Origin: Paracoccus caeni
Lineage (GTDB): Bacteria > Pseudomonadota > Alphaproteobacteria > Rhodobacterales > Rhodobacteraceae
Length of the DNA: 64,000 nucleotides
Assembly: GCF_016629665.1 (NCBI RefSeq)
Contig: NZ_JAEPRQ010000010.1
Location: 1 to 64,000 of the forward strand
Direction: 5' to 3'
Positions 10,890-18,781 of the stretch are shown here, one piece after another. The notes under the pieces were generated by a model that worked only from the letters and a program-made list of their open reading frames with translations, did not search any database and was not told where the DNA came from. The translations under genes and the position numbers were made by a program. Each line of letters starts with the position of its first letter. Position 1 is the stretch's first letter.

Positions 10890-11210
10890 TCAAACAACCT
10901 CGTCGAATCTTTCCGAGATCGGACGAAGCTGGATCCGGGTGAAGTTCCTGACGTGCGGGGTAAAGGGGCCAAAGCCCTTTACCCTGTTGAACTCGGGCGT
11001 GTCGAAGGCCCATTCGCCGTCGACTTCGTAAAGTGCGGCATAGCGCGGCCCGTCACCGAGCGAAAGAAAGCGGCGGGCGCTGCGCCAACCGGGGCAGGCC
11101 AGCAAGTCGGGAAAATGCTGTTCGACATACCAGCGGCTGAAGGCGTCTTCGTGTTCGGGATCGATATCGACCCGGACAATATGCCAGAAGCTTTCATCAT
11201 CGGCACCCAT
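10890..11210 (-). CDS. small dimeric alpha/beta-barrel protein (EthD/monooxygenase-like fold)
   Basis: A 106 aa protein with the pattern of a dimeric ferredoxin-like barrel: WHIVRVDIDPEHEDAFSRWYVEQHFPDLLACPGW, then RYAALYEVDGEWAF, then FTRIQLRPI. These resemble EthD and antibiotic-monooxygenase-fold proteins that often sit in degradation operons. It starts 3 bp after the DapA-family gene stops. The function could be a small isomerase, a decarboxylase or a protective role; no catalytic residue is obvious. Confidence 0.65.
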   Translation of the reverse strand: MGADDESFWHIVRVDIDPEHEDAFSRWYVEQHFPDLLACPGWRSARRFLSLGDGPRYAALYEVDGEWAFDTPEFNRVKGFGPFTPHVRNFTRIQLRPISERFDEVV

Positions 11211-11213
11211 TGC

Positions 11214-12158
11214 TTATGCCTCCTGCCGCAGCAGACCGATCTGTTCCAAACCGGCAAGGATACGGGCCTCGACCTCGGGCAGGATCGGCATCAGCGGTGC
11301 GCGGGGGTGGTCATGCGCAATGATACCCATAGCTTTCAGCCCGGTCTTCATGCGGGTGTGCATGTCCATGACGGGCGCTTCGTGATAGATTGCGCGGACC
11401 ACCGGATAAAGCCGGTCGTTGGCCCGCCGCAGCGCTGCCAGGTCGCCCGCGCGATGGGCCGCCCACAGATCGGCGAATAGGCCCGGAACAAGACTGATCA
11501 GCCCTGACAGGATGCCCTGACATCCGATTGCCAGTTGCGGCAGGAACCAGTTGTAATTCGAAGCCAGGACCGCGACATCTGGCGCAGCCTTGGCCAGCGC
11601 ACGGCAGTTTTCGTCATAGGCCAGAATTGTGTCGCTGCCTTCCTTTACTGCGATGACCTGCGGGATGGTTGCCAGTTCGGCCAGAACCTCGGTGCCATAG
11701 CCGAGCCCGGACGTAACCGGGTATTGGAACAGCGAAACCGGGATCGAGATTGCCTCGGCAATCGCCCGGATATAGGCACCCGGCGCGCGTGCCGTCAGCG
11801 AGGCACCACCGCCAAGCGGGATCGGGGGAAAGATCACGGCGCAATCCGCGCCCTCGGCCTCGGCCAGCTTGGCCTGCGCAATGGCATCGGTGGTGCTATG
11901 GGCGATGACGCCTGCCAGCAGGGGCTTGGCACGAATGCGGGCGCGGGTGCGGCGGATGACCTCGCGCCGTTCGTCGTCGCTCAGCGCGCCGCCTTCGCCC
12001 GCATGGCCGTTTACCAAAACTGCCGCGATGCTGCCGGGGATGGCGCAGTAATCCAGCACGGCATCATATCCCTCCCAGTCGATGGAAAGATCGGCGTGAA
12101 ACGGCAGCACGGTCGCGACCGTCAGCCCGTGCAGATCCTTGCCCATCAATTTCGTCAT
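11214..12158 (-). CDS. DapA-family aldolase/lyase (NGHAGE variant)
   Basis: A 314 aa TIM-barrel enzyme of the dihydrodipicolinate synthase/N-acetylneuraminate lyase family, which forms a Schiff base between a lysine and a keto acid. The catalytic Lys is in VIAVKEGSD (about residue 170) and the Tyr in LFQYPV (about 140). The usual G-T-T-G-E motif is NGHAGE here. It is a poor candidate for lysine synthesis because it is embedded in an acyl-CoA catabolic operon; a retro-aldol or hydro-lyase step on a keto acid is more likely. A fragment of the same subfamily lies 3.5 kb downstream. Confidence 0.85.
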   Translation of the reverse strand: MTKLMGKDLHGLTVATVLPFHADLSIDWEGYDAVLDYCAIPGSIAAVLVNGHAGEGGALSDDERREVIRRTRARIRAKPLLAGVIAHSTTDAIAQAKLAEAEGADCAVIFPPIPLGGGASLTARAPGAYIRAIAEAISIPVSLFQYPVTSGLGYGTEVLAELATIPQVIAVKEGSDTILAYDENCRALAKAAPDVAVLASNYNWFLPQLAIGCQGILSGLISLVPGLFADLWAAHRAGDLAALRRANDRLYPVVRAIYHEAPVMDMHTRMKTGLKAMGIIAHDHPRAPLMPILPEVEARILAGLEQIGLLRQEA

Positions 12159-12170
12159 TGGCTGTTCCTT

Positions 12171-12608
12171 TCAGGCTGCTGCAGGTTTGCGGCGGGGGAA
12201 TTTCAGGGTGGCGCGCGCCTTCAGCACCTCGGTGCCCTGTTCGTTCGCCGCGCTGGCTTCCCAGATGATGGTGCGGTTTTCCTCGATCTTTTCGGCGATC
12301 CAGACCGAGAAGCTGATCGTGTCACCGTAAAAGACCGGGCCGGTGAACCAAAAGCGGTCCTCGATGGATACGCCGATGGTGCCCACCAATTCCGCCGTCA
12401 GGATCGAAGTGCAGATACCCGCAACCATGATCCCCGGCGCCAACCGCTGGCCGAAACGGGTGGCAGCGGCATAGGCCTCGTCGACATGGACCGGACCGAA
12501 ATCGCCGGTGGCTGCGATATACAGCGCGCCGTCCGCCTCGGTCACGGTCTTGGCCAGCACTACCCGATCGCCGACCGACAGATCTTCGAATGAAATTGTG
12601 TCATACAT
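12171..12608 (-). CDS. MaoC-like enoyl-CoA hydratase
   Basis: A 145 aa single hot-dog protein. The motif ATGDFGPVHVDEAYAA (about residues 32-47) carries the Asp/His dyad of (R)-specific enoyl-CoA hydratases, and RLAPGIMVAG follows as in MaoC proteins. I chose the ATG giving MYDTISFEDL. It overlaps the stop of the upstream hot-dog gene by 8 nt, so the two are coupled and may form a heterodimer. Likely role: hydration of the enoyl-CoA made by the neighbouring dehydrogenase. Confidence 0.88.
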   Translation of the reverse strand: MYDTISFEDLSVGDRVVLAKTVTEADGALYIAATGDFGPVHVDEAYAAATRFGQRLAPGIMVAGICTSILTAELVGTIGVSIEDRFWFTGPVFYGDTISFSVWIAEKIEENRTIIWEASAANEQGTEVLKARATLKFPRRKPAAA

Positions 12609-13020
12609 CGGTATGGTTTCCGGCAAACGGCACCAGCACTGCCTCTCCGGTGGCGACGACTTGGGCGTCGGGATTACGGCGGATCTCAATGCTGCAAGTC
12701 GCGGTTCGGCCGACCAGCGCGGTGACGCGAGCCAGCGCCTCGACTGACTGGCCCACGCTAACGGGTGTCGCAAAGTCGAATGCAATGCGCCCGATGCGCC
12801 TCCCCGAGCCGCCAAGGCGGCTGAGCGCAGTGGTTGCCAGCGCCCCCAGGGCCAGTTCAAAGGCGACCGGACCATCGGCCCCTTCGGCACGGGCACGCAA
12901 GGCATCGACGTAAAGCCCGCCCATATTGCCGCTGATGCCGGTGAACATGGCCTGTTCAGCCACCGTCATGGTCTTGCGAAAGGAAAATTCCTGTCCGACG
13001 GTCAGTTGATTCATCATCAT
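12601..13020 (-). CDS. hot-dog fold partner protein lacking the hydratase dyad
   Basis: A 139 aa protein with the length and beta pattern of a MaoC/hot-dog domain (FSFRKTMTVAEQAMFTGISGNMGGLYVDALRA; ALGALATTALSRLGG; IAFDFATPVSVGQSV). At the position of the D--P-H-D motif it reads ISGNMGGLYVDAL, so the catalytic Asp and His are missing. It overlaps both neighbours by a few bases. A non-catalytic subunit paired with the downstream hydratase would fit; this is inference from the fold and the overlap. Confidence 0.7.
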   Translation of the reverse strand: MMMNQLTVGQEFSFRKTMTVAEQAMFTGISGNMGGLYVDALRARAEGADGPVAFELALGALATTALSRLGGSGRRIGRIAFDFATPVSVGQSVEALARVTALVGRTATCSIEIRRNPDAQVVATGEAVLVPFAGNHTDV

Positions 13021-14189
13021 GCCTCCAGAAAGTCGAAACCGTGTTTTATCGTGGCGCGGGCGATCAGCATCCGGTGAATTTCCGATGTGCCGTCATAGAT
13101 TCGCGTTACGCGGGCATCGCGATACATCCGCTCCAACGGCATTTCCTTGGTGAAGCCCATGCCGCCAAAGACCTGAATGGCGCGGTCCACGACACGGCCC
13201 TGCATCTCGGACGCGGCCACCTTGACGGCGGACACCTTGGTGCGCACATCGCGGCCCTGATCCAGTTCCCATGCGGTATTCAGCACCATCATCTTGACGC
13301 CGAAAATCTCGATGACACTGTCCGCGATCAGTTTCTGCACCATCTGGAAATCGCCGATGGGCTTGCCGAATTGCTGGCGGTCGCCCGCATAGTGGCGCAT
13401 CAGGTCCAACGCACGGGTCGCCATGCCTACGGCACGCGCGCCGATATGGGCCAGCCGGATTTCTTCCACGCTATTCATGATCAGCTTAAAGCCGCCGCCA
13501 ACCTCGCCCAAGACGGCATCTGCGGGGATGCGGCATTCCTCGAACGCCAGTTCAGCGTGGCCATAACCGCGATGCCCCATCATGGGCTGGGTCCGCACGA
13601 CCTTGAAACCGGGCGTGCCCTTGTCGACCAGAAACAGGGTGATCCCACCGCGTGCGCGCTTTTCCTTGTCAGTCAGGGCCATGACGATGACGTAATCGGC
13701 AATGTCGCCATCGCTGATGAAATGCTTGGTGCCGTTGATGACCCATTCGTCACCATCCAGCCGCGCTGTGGTCGAGATCGACGCGGCGTCTGACCCGGCC
13801 CCCGGCTCGGTGATCGCCATAGCGCAGATCTTTTCGCCCCGCACGGTCGGCAACAGGTAGGTGTCGCGCTGGTCGCCCTTGCAGGCCATCAGCATCGGGT
13901 AGACCTGACCAAAGACCCGGCGGATCAGCGCGTCCGAGGTTTTGCCCAGCTCTTCCTCGACCAGACAGTGATCGACGCAGCTCAGGCCGCCGCCGCCGAC
14001 CTCCTCGGGCATGTTCATGGCGAACAGTCCCAAGGATTGCGCCTTGGCCTTGACGGTTGCCAGCTTGTCGGAGGGAAGACGGGCGGTTTCCTCTACCTCG
14101 GTTTCCAGCGGCTGGACTTCGGTTTCGACAAAGCGGCGAACCGTGTCGATCAGCAGGCGGGATTCCTCGGGCAGCGAAAAGTCGATCAT
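13017..14189 (-). CDS. acyl-CoA dehydrogenase
   Basis: A 390 aa flavoenzyme of the acyl-CoA dehydrogenase family that oxidises an acyl-CoA to the enoyl-CoA and passes electrons to ETF. Seen are the N-terminal helical domain, MAITEPGAGSDAASIST and NGTKHFISDG in the middle beta domain, FGKPIGDFQMVQ and QVFGGMGFTKEMPLERMYRDAR. The C-terminal base motif is IYDGTSEIHR, with Asp where many members have Glu (YEGT). It overlaps the next gene by 4 nt. The substrate is unknown. Confidence 0.93.
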   Translation of the reverse strand: MIDFSLPEESRLLIDTVRRFVETEVQPLETEVEETARLPSDKLATVKAKAQSLGLFAMNMPEEVGGGGLSCVDHCLVEEELGKTSDALIRRVFGQVYPMLMACKGDQRDTYLLPTVRGEKICAMAITEPGAGSDAASISTTARLDGDEWVINGTKHFISDGDIADYVIVMALTDKEKRARGGITLFLVDKGTPGFKVVRTQPMMGHRGYGHAELAFEECRIPADAVLGEVGGGFKLIMNSVEEIRLAHIGARAVGMATRALDLMRHYAGDRQQFGKPIGDFQMVQKLIADSVIEIFGVKMMVLNTAWELDQGRDVRTKVSAVKVAASEMQGRVVDRAIQVFGGMGFTKEMPLERMYRDARVTRIYDGTSEIHRMLIARATIKHGFDFLEA

Positions 14190-14222
14190 AGATGAATTCC
14201 TGTTTTCGGGGTGTCGTGGCGG

Positions 14223-15404
14223 TCAGGCGACCGCGCGGTCCGCGATCAGGCGGGCGATATCGTCGGGGCTGTAGCCGGCTTCGGCCAGAATTTCGGCGGT
14301 CTGCGCGCCCAAGGGCTGCGGTGGCAGCCGCACGTCGGGGGATGCGCCGTCATAACGCGCGGGGTGCATGACCATGGTGATCGGCTGGCCCGAGGCGCTG
14401 GCGCAGGTCTTGAACGCCCCAAGATGGCGCAGTTGCGCATCGGCTTGCAGCGCGTCGTAATCCTGCACCGGCGCGTGCCAGATGCCTGCCAGTTCCAGAT
14501 CTGGCAGCCATTCCGCCGTGGCGCGGGTGGCAAGGCGGGCGGCGACCAGCCGGGTGATGTTTTCGCGCCGGGCAAAGCTGTCCTGCGGGCCAAAGCCTGC
14601 CAGTTCCGGGCAATCCAGCCCATTGGCCAGCGCGGCGGGGGTGGCCATAGAAATCGCGATATGCCCGTCCGCCGTGGCGTGAATGCCATAGGGGCCGGGG
14701 CTGAACCAAGAGGCGATGCCTGCCGTGCCGCGCGAGGTGGAACTCTCGGCCCCGTTCAGCCAGGCGGTCAGAGGTTCGACCTGCAGGTCGAGCGCGGCTT
14801 GATACAGGTTCACCTCGACCAGACGTCCCTGTCCGGTAGTGTTGCGCGCCACTACGGCGGCCATGATGCCAAGTGCATAGATGCTGGCGGCGTGCTGATC
14901 GACGATGACCGAGCCCACTGCGGTCGGCGCGCCGTCGGCCTGACCAGTCCGCGCCGCCAGTCCCGACAGCGCCTGCAACAGTAGATCCTGTCCGGCGCGA
15001 TCCTTCCACGGACCATCGGCGCCAAAGCCCGAGGACACCGCATAGATCAGGCGAGGGTTGATCTTCTTAAGATCCTCATAGCCCAGACCCAGCCGTGCCA
15101 TGGTGCCGGGGCGAAAATTCTCCATGACCACATCGGCATCTTGCACCAATTTGCGCACTGCGGCGATGCCATCGGGGTTCTTCAGATCAATCACGATCGA
15201 ACGCTTGTTGCGGCCCGTGGCGATGTGGTTGACGCTGTCTTCGCCCACAAAGCGGTTGGCGACGGCCCAATTGCGCTGGAACGCGCCGCCCGGCGGTTCA
15301 ATCGCGATCACATCGGCACCCAGATCACCAAGGATCTGTGCTGCAAGCGGGCCGGCCAGATAGTGATTGAAGCTAAGGACGCGCAGCGCGGACAGCAGTT
15401 CCAT
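14223..15404 (-). CDS. CaiB/BaiF family CoA-transferase (class III)
   Basis: A 393 aa class III CoA-transferase that moves CoA between carboxylic acids. It has the family start LSALRVLSFNHYLAGPLAAQILGDLGADVIAIEPPGG, NKRSIVIDLKNPDG, ENFRPGTMARLGLGYEDL and the region GSVIVDQHAAS, with the Asp expected to carry the acyl anhydride (near residue 170). First gene of the long minus-strand operon, so it probably activates the imported acid. A divergent LysR gene shares its promoter region. Confidence 0.93.
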   Translation of the reverse strand: MELLSALRVLSFNHYLAGPLAAQILGDLGADVIAIEPPGGAFQRNWAVANRFVGEDSVNHIATGRNKRSIVIDLKNPDGIAAVRKLVQDADVVMENFRPGTMARLGLGYEDLKKINPRLIYAVSSGFGADGPWKDRAGQDLLLQALSGLAARTGQADGAPTAVGSVIVDQHAASIYALGIMAAVVARNTTGQGRLVEVNLYQAALDLQVEPLTAWLNGAESSTSRGTAGIASWFSPGPYGIHATADGHIAISMATPAALANGLDCPELAGFGPQDSFARRENITRLVAARLATRATAEWLPDLELAGIWHAPVQDYDALQADAQLRHLGAFKTCASASGQPITMVMHPARYDGASPDVRLPPQPLGAQTAEILAEAGYSPDDIARLIADRAVA

Positions 15405-15518
15405 GTCGTTCTTCCCTGTGCTGCCCCTTGTAGGTGGGGCTTTCTTGGGACCGACTATCCGCCCGGTTTGTCATTCCAGCAATATGCGCATTGATTATGT
15501 TTAAGGTGACATCTATTG

Positions 15519-15533
15519 ATATATTGAATATAT
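15519..15533. promoter_or_regulatory. candidate LysR operator between CoA-transferase and LysR
   Basis: ATATATT-G-AATATAT is a perfect 7+1+7 palindrome and contains a T-N11-A LysR box (TATATTGAATATA). It sits in the AT-rich 200-bp divergent region, about 115 bp from the operon start and about 75 bp from the regulator start. The AT-richness alone could produce a chance palindrome. Confidence 0.5.
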
Positions 15534-15606
15534 TACACTGTTATCAATTCGCTTTTTTTTCCGGCACTTTGATAAGTTCCGTTGTCACGCAGTCAAAGGA
15601 ATGGGC

Positions 15607-16527
15607 ATGAACCTACGCCAGTTGGAGATTTTTCGGGCGGTCGTGCGCTATCGTTCGACAGTTGCTGCGGCAGAGGCGCTTGGGATGTCTCAGCCCGCTG
15701 TCAGCAATGCCTTAAAAAGTATCGAGACCTCGCTTGGCTTTCTGCTGTTCGAACGGGCGAACAAGCGGATGACGCCCACGCCAGAAGCGATGATCTTGCT
15801 GAACGAGGCTGAACCGCTGTTCAGGATGCAGGAGGTAATCAACCAAACCGCCGCACATCTGCGTTCTGGCAAGAAGGGTTTGCTACGTGTAGCGGCCACG
15901 TCCGAGCTGTCCGAATCGCTGCTGCCCCGCGTCATCTCGCGCTTTTGGTGCGGGCATGAGGGGATCGAGTTGTCTTTGGAAACTCAGCGGCTTGATACGA
16001 TCATGGAGCAGGTCGAAAGTGGCATGGTCGATCTTGGGTTGGCAATGGAGCCGCATCCACGCGCCACGCTGGAGATCACACCTCTGGCCCGCCTTGGCAT
16101 GGTCTGCGCCTGCCATGAGAACAGCCCGCTGGCCGCATTGGGTCAGGTCAGGCCCGCGGATATTGCGGGGCAGACGATGATCAATGCGCGCACGTCCAGT
16201 CGGATTCTGGGGTTGGTTCTTGAGGCTTTCCGCGCGGAAAGCGCGCCTTATCAGCCCGCGATGGACGTGCGTTTCATGAACGTCGCCGGGCATTTCGTCG
16301 AGGAGGGGTTGGGGGTGACCATCATGGATGAACTGACAGCCTCTTCGGCGAGATTCATGAAGCTGCGGGCAATCCCTTTTCTGCCGCGCGTTGAGATCGA
16401 GCTATCGGCAATCATCCAGCTGAATCGCAGCCATCACGTGCTGATCCAATCGTTCCTGTTCCATATCCGGGCCGAGATTGCATCGCGCGGCATCGCCGTG
16501 CCCGATCCCCGGACACGGCAGGGCTGA
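15607..16527 (+). CDS. LysR-family regulator
   Basis: A 306 aa LysR-type regulator. The winged helix-turn-helix is MNLRQLEIFRAVVRYRSTVAAAEALGMSQPAVSNALKSIE, followed by the ligand-binding domain. I chose the second ATG at 15607 because AAGGA lies 6 nt upstream; the ATG at 15601 touches that site. It is divergent from the CoA-transferase operon, so it probably controls it. Its stop is 3 bp from the end of the convergent ligase gene. Confidence 0.92.
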   Translation: MNLRQLEIFRAVVRYRSTVAAAEALGMSQPAVSNALKSIETSLGFLLFERANKRMTPTPEAMILLNEAEPLFRMQEVINQTAAHLRSGKKGLLRVAATSELSESLLPRVISRFWCGHEGIELSLETQRLDTIMEQVESGMVDLGLAMEPHPRATLEITPLARLGMVCACHENSPLAALGQVRPADIAGQTMINARTSSRILGLVLEAFRAESAPYQPAMDVRFMNVAGHFVEEGLGVTIMDELTASSARFMKLRAIPFLPRVEIELSAIIQLNRSHHVLIQSFLFHIRAEIASRGIAVPDPRTRQG

Positions 16528-16530
16528 TCT

Positions 16531-18057
16531 TCACGCCGAAGCCAGCGCCGCGTTTTCGGCCATTTGCAATGCCTTGCGGCGGATCTTTCCGAAACCGTCG
16601 CGCGGCAGCGCGGGCAGGACACGGATGCGCTTGGGCAGTTCGCTGCGCTCTAGCCGGTCGGACAGGAACGGCGTCAGATCGGCGGGGGCTTCGGTCCGGG
16701 CCGGATCGGCCAGCGCGATGAGTGCGGTAACCGCCTGTCCCCAGTCGCGATCCTCGGTCCCGAAAACGACGGCATCCACGATATCGGGATGCGCCAGGAG
16801 CGCGGCTTCGACCCGTTCGGGGTGTACCTTCAGCCCGCCGGTGTTGATGACGTCATCGCGGCGTCCGGCAAGGTAAAGGTAGCCTTCCGCATCCAGCCAG
16901 CCCATATCGCCCACGCATTGAAAGCCGTCCGCATCGCGGCGCGGTTCGGCAGCGTTCTTGCCGATATACCGGCTGCGCCCACGAATATCGTCGGGATACA
17001 TGAACACCTCGCCCAGTTCGCCGGGTTCTAGCAGGCTACCATCCTCGGGGTCTCGGATGCGGATCTGCGTCTCAAATCCCCGCCCGACCGAGCCGCGATG
17101 CGCCAGCCATTCGGGACCGGTGATGACGGTCTGGCCGGTATTCTCGCCCGATCCATACATCTCGAACACCCGATCCGCACCCATGATGTCGATCCATTCT
17201 TGTTTCAGCCAGATCGGGCACGGGGCAGCGGTGTGATAAAGTGCGTGCAAAGAATTCAGGGGCGTGGCGTCGATCACGCCCGCAGCGTCGCGCGGCATGG
17301 CGTCCAGCAGCCGCACCAGTATTGTGGGCACGGTCAGAAGGAAGCCGACCTTGAAGCGTGCGACCGCCTCAATCACACGGGCGGCGTCGAAACGCTCCAT
17401 CAGGATGGTGGTATTGCCTTCGAAAATGCCGTTTTGGGTCCATGTCAGCGGCGCGTTATGCGACATGGCCGCGCAGGTAAGCTGCACCTGATCGGTGCGG
17501 AAACCCAGTGACGGCGCAACATTGCCCCAACTGCGTCCCGGCGCGCGCAGATACGGCTGGTCGTCAGCCATCAGCTTGGGCAGCCCCGTCGATCCGCCCG
17601 AGGTATAGATCTTGCCCGGTCGTGAAATCAGGTCGGGCAGCGGGTCGGACGATGCTTGCGCGGCCCGCTCCTCTAGCTGGGCGCGATCAAGAATGCCGTC
17701 CTCGGCGGTTTCCTGAATGCAAAGTTTCGCGCCGATGCAATCAATCAGGCCGTCCCGCGTCGCGGCAGGCAGCGACGGGTCCAACCCCAATGTCGTGGCG
17801 CCAAGTCGCCAGATCGCCAGTGTGGTGAAGATATGCGCGGGCGTATTGCGCAGCCCAAACGCGACAACATCGCCCTGACCCACGCCCTCGGCCGCAAGAA
17901 CGCGTGCATAGCGGGTCACATTGTCATCCATGTCGCGCCACGAAAAGGTCTGCTCATCGGCTCCAGCAGGCAGATATACCAAGGCAAGCTTTGTCTGCTG
18001 CGTGGCAGCGTGAAAGGCCAGTCTTTGGCTGTAGCTAAACAGGTTTTCCGCTGGCAT
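16531..18057 (-). CDS. AMP-forming acyl-CoA synthetase
   Basis: A 508 aa adenylate-forming ligase that would make an acyl-CoA from a free acid with ATP. The P-loop is TSGGSTGLPKLM (about residue 155), a variant with S in place of the usual T. MYGSGENTGQ, GRGFETQIRI, MGWLDAEGYLYLAGRRDDVI and the C-terminal DGFGKIRRK with its catalytic Lys follow. It points toward LysR and is separated from the main operon, giving a second way to activate an acid beside the CoA-transferase. Confidence 0.9.
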   Translation of the reverse strand: MPAENLFSYSQRLAFHAATQQTKLALVYLPAGADEQTFSWRDMDDNVTRYARVLAAEGVGQGDVVAFGLRNTPAHIFTTLAIWRLGATTLGLDPSLPAATRDGLIDCIGAKLCIQETAEDGILDRAQLEERAAQASSDPLPDLISRPGKIYTSGGSTGLPKLMADDQPYLRAPGRSWGNVAPSLGFRTDQVQLTCAAMSHNAPLTWTQNGIFEGNTTILMERFDAARVIEAVARFKVGFLLTVPTILVRLLDAMPRDAAGVIDATPLNSLHALYHTAAPCPIWLKQEWIDIMGADRVFEMYGSGENTGQTVITGPEWLAHRGSVGRGFETQIRIRDPEDGSLLEPGELGEVFMYPDDIRGRSRYIGKNAAEPRRDADGFQCVGDMGWLDAEGYLYLAGRRDDVINTGGLKVHPERVEAALLAHPDIVDAVVFGTEDRDWGQAVTALIALADPARTEAPADLTPFLSDRLERSELPKRIRVLPALPRDGFGKIRRKALQMAENAALASA

Positions 18058-18069
18058 CGGTCATCATCC

Positions 18070-18468
18070 TTACGTCGGCGGCCAATGACAAGTCAGCCGC
18101 TTATGCGAAGACCTGTCATTTTCTGTAACCAGAGGCAACCAATATGCCGTCGAACCGAGATCATTATGGCAAACGCCATGGAATTCGGCGAAATGACTGC
18201 AGCGCCGGAAACAGTTAGCGCAGGATCGCAACAGAATAGTTTTCCATTGAGTTGTGCCGGAACATCTTCGCCAATGCGGCGCAGTCATCCGCCGAAGGCA
18301 CCTGGCGAAGCACTGAAACCCTATTGTTAATTTTGATGAAAACATCGTTACAAAGGCGGACGCGATGGCCGTGTTCACCTTGAGCTTTGTTCGCTCAGCT
18401 CCCAAGACGGCATAGTATTCGTTCCAATCGAACTGGAAAGCCTCACCCGGGCGAAACGTCAGTGGCAT
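18070..18468 (-). mobile_element. IS21-family IstA fragment and unidentified coding scrap
   Basis: From 18468 downward the minus strand reads PLTFRPGEAFQFDWNEYYAV then LGAERTKLKV, the conserved start of the IS21 IstA catalytic core (PGEAFQFDWSE--AV--GERTKLQVAH). Homology stops after about 33 residues. In another frame further along, NRVSVLRQVPSADDCAALAK and MFRHNSMENYSVAILR is an open stretch that looks coding but which I cannot name. No IstB and no terminal repeats are seen. Confidence 0.7.
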
Positions 18469-18565
18469 ATATCCTGCAGAGGTTAAGTCTGGTCGAAAGT
18501 ACCGGCTTTTTCACAGGTCATGTTCACGTTATCATGAAGCAACTGATGCATTTGCTCTTGATAAG

Positions 18566-18748
18566 ATGAAAACCTCGAAACGCCCCCCAGAAACCGGCAA
18601 GCTCGTCGGTGTGCGCATCCAGTCCGATCTTCTCGACTGGTTAGATCGCCAGCGGTCAAAGCTGGACCCGAAACCGTCGCGACCTAAGATGATCCGCATC
18701 TATCTCGAGGAACGACGCTCAAAAAGCGAGACCTCAGGGTCTGAATAA
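18566..18748 (+). CDS. small ribbon-helix-helix-like protein
   Basis: A 60 aa basic protein with the pattern KLVGVRIQSDLLDWLDRQRSK then RPKMIRIYLEERR. A short beta strand, an amphipathic helix and a second helix are typical of CopG/Arc ribbon-helix-helix DNA-binding proteins or antitoxins. No toxin gene follows. The spacing to the upstream IS21 scrap suggests it survives in decayed accessory DNA. Confidence 0.6.
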   Translation: MKTSKRPPETGKLVGVRIQSDLLDWLDRQRSKLDPKPSRPKMIRIYLEERRSKSETSGSE

Positions 18749-18781
18749 TAATTGATACCCAGACCCGGATATGGAGCCTAT

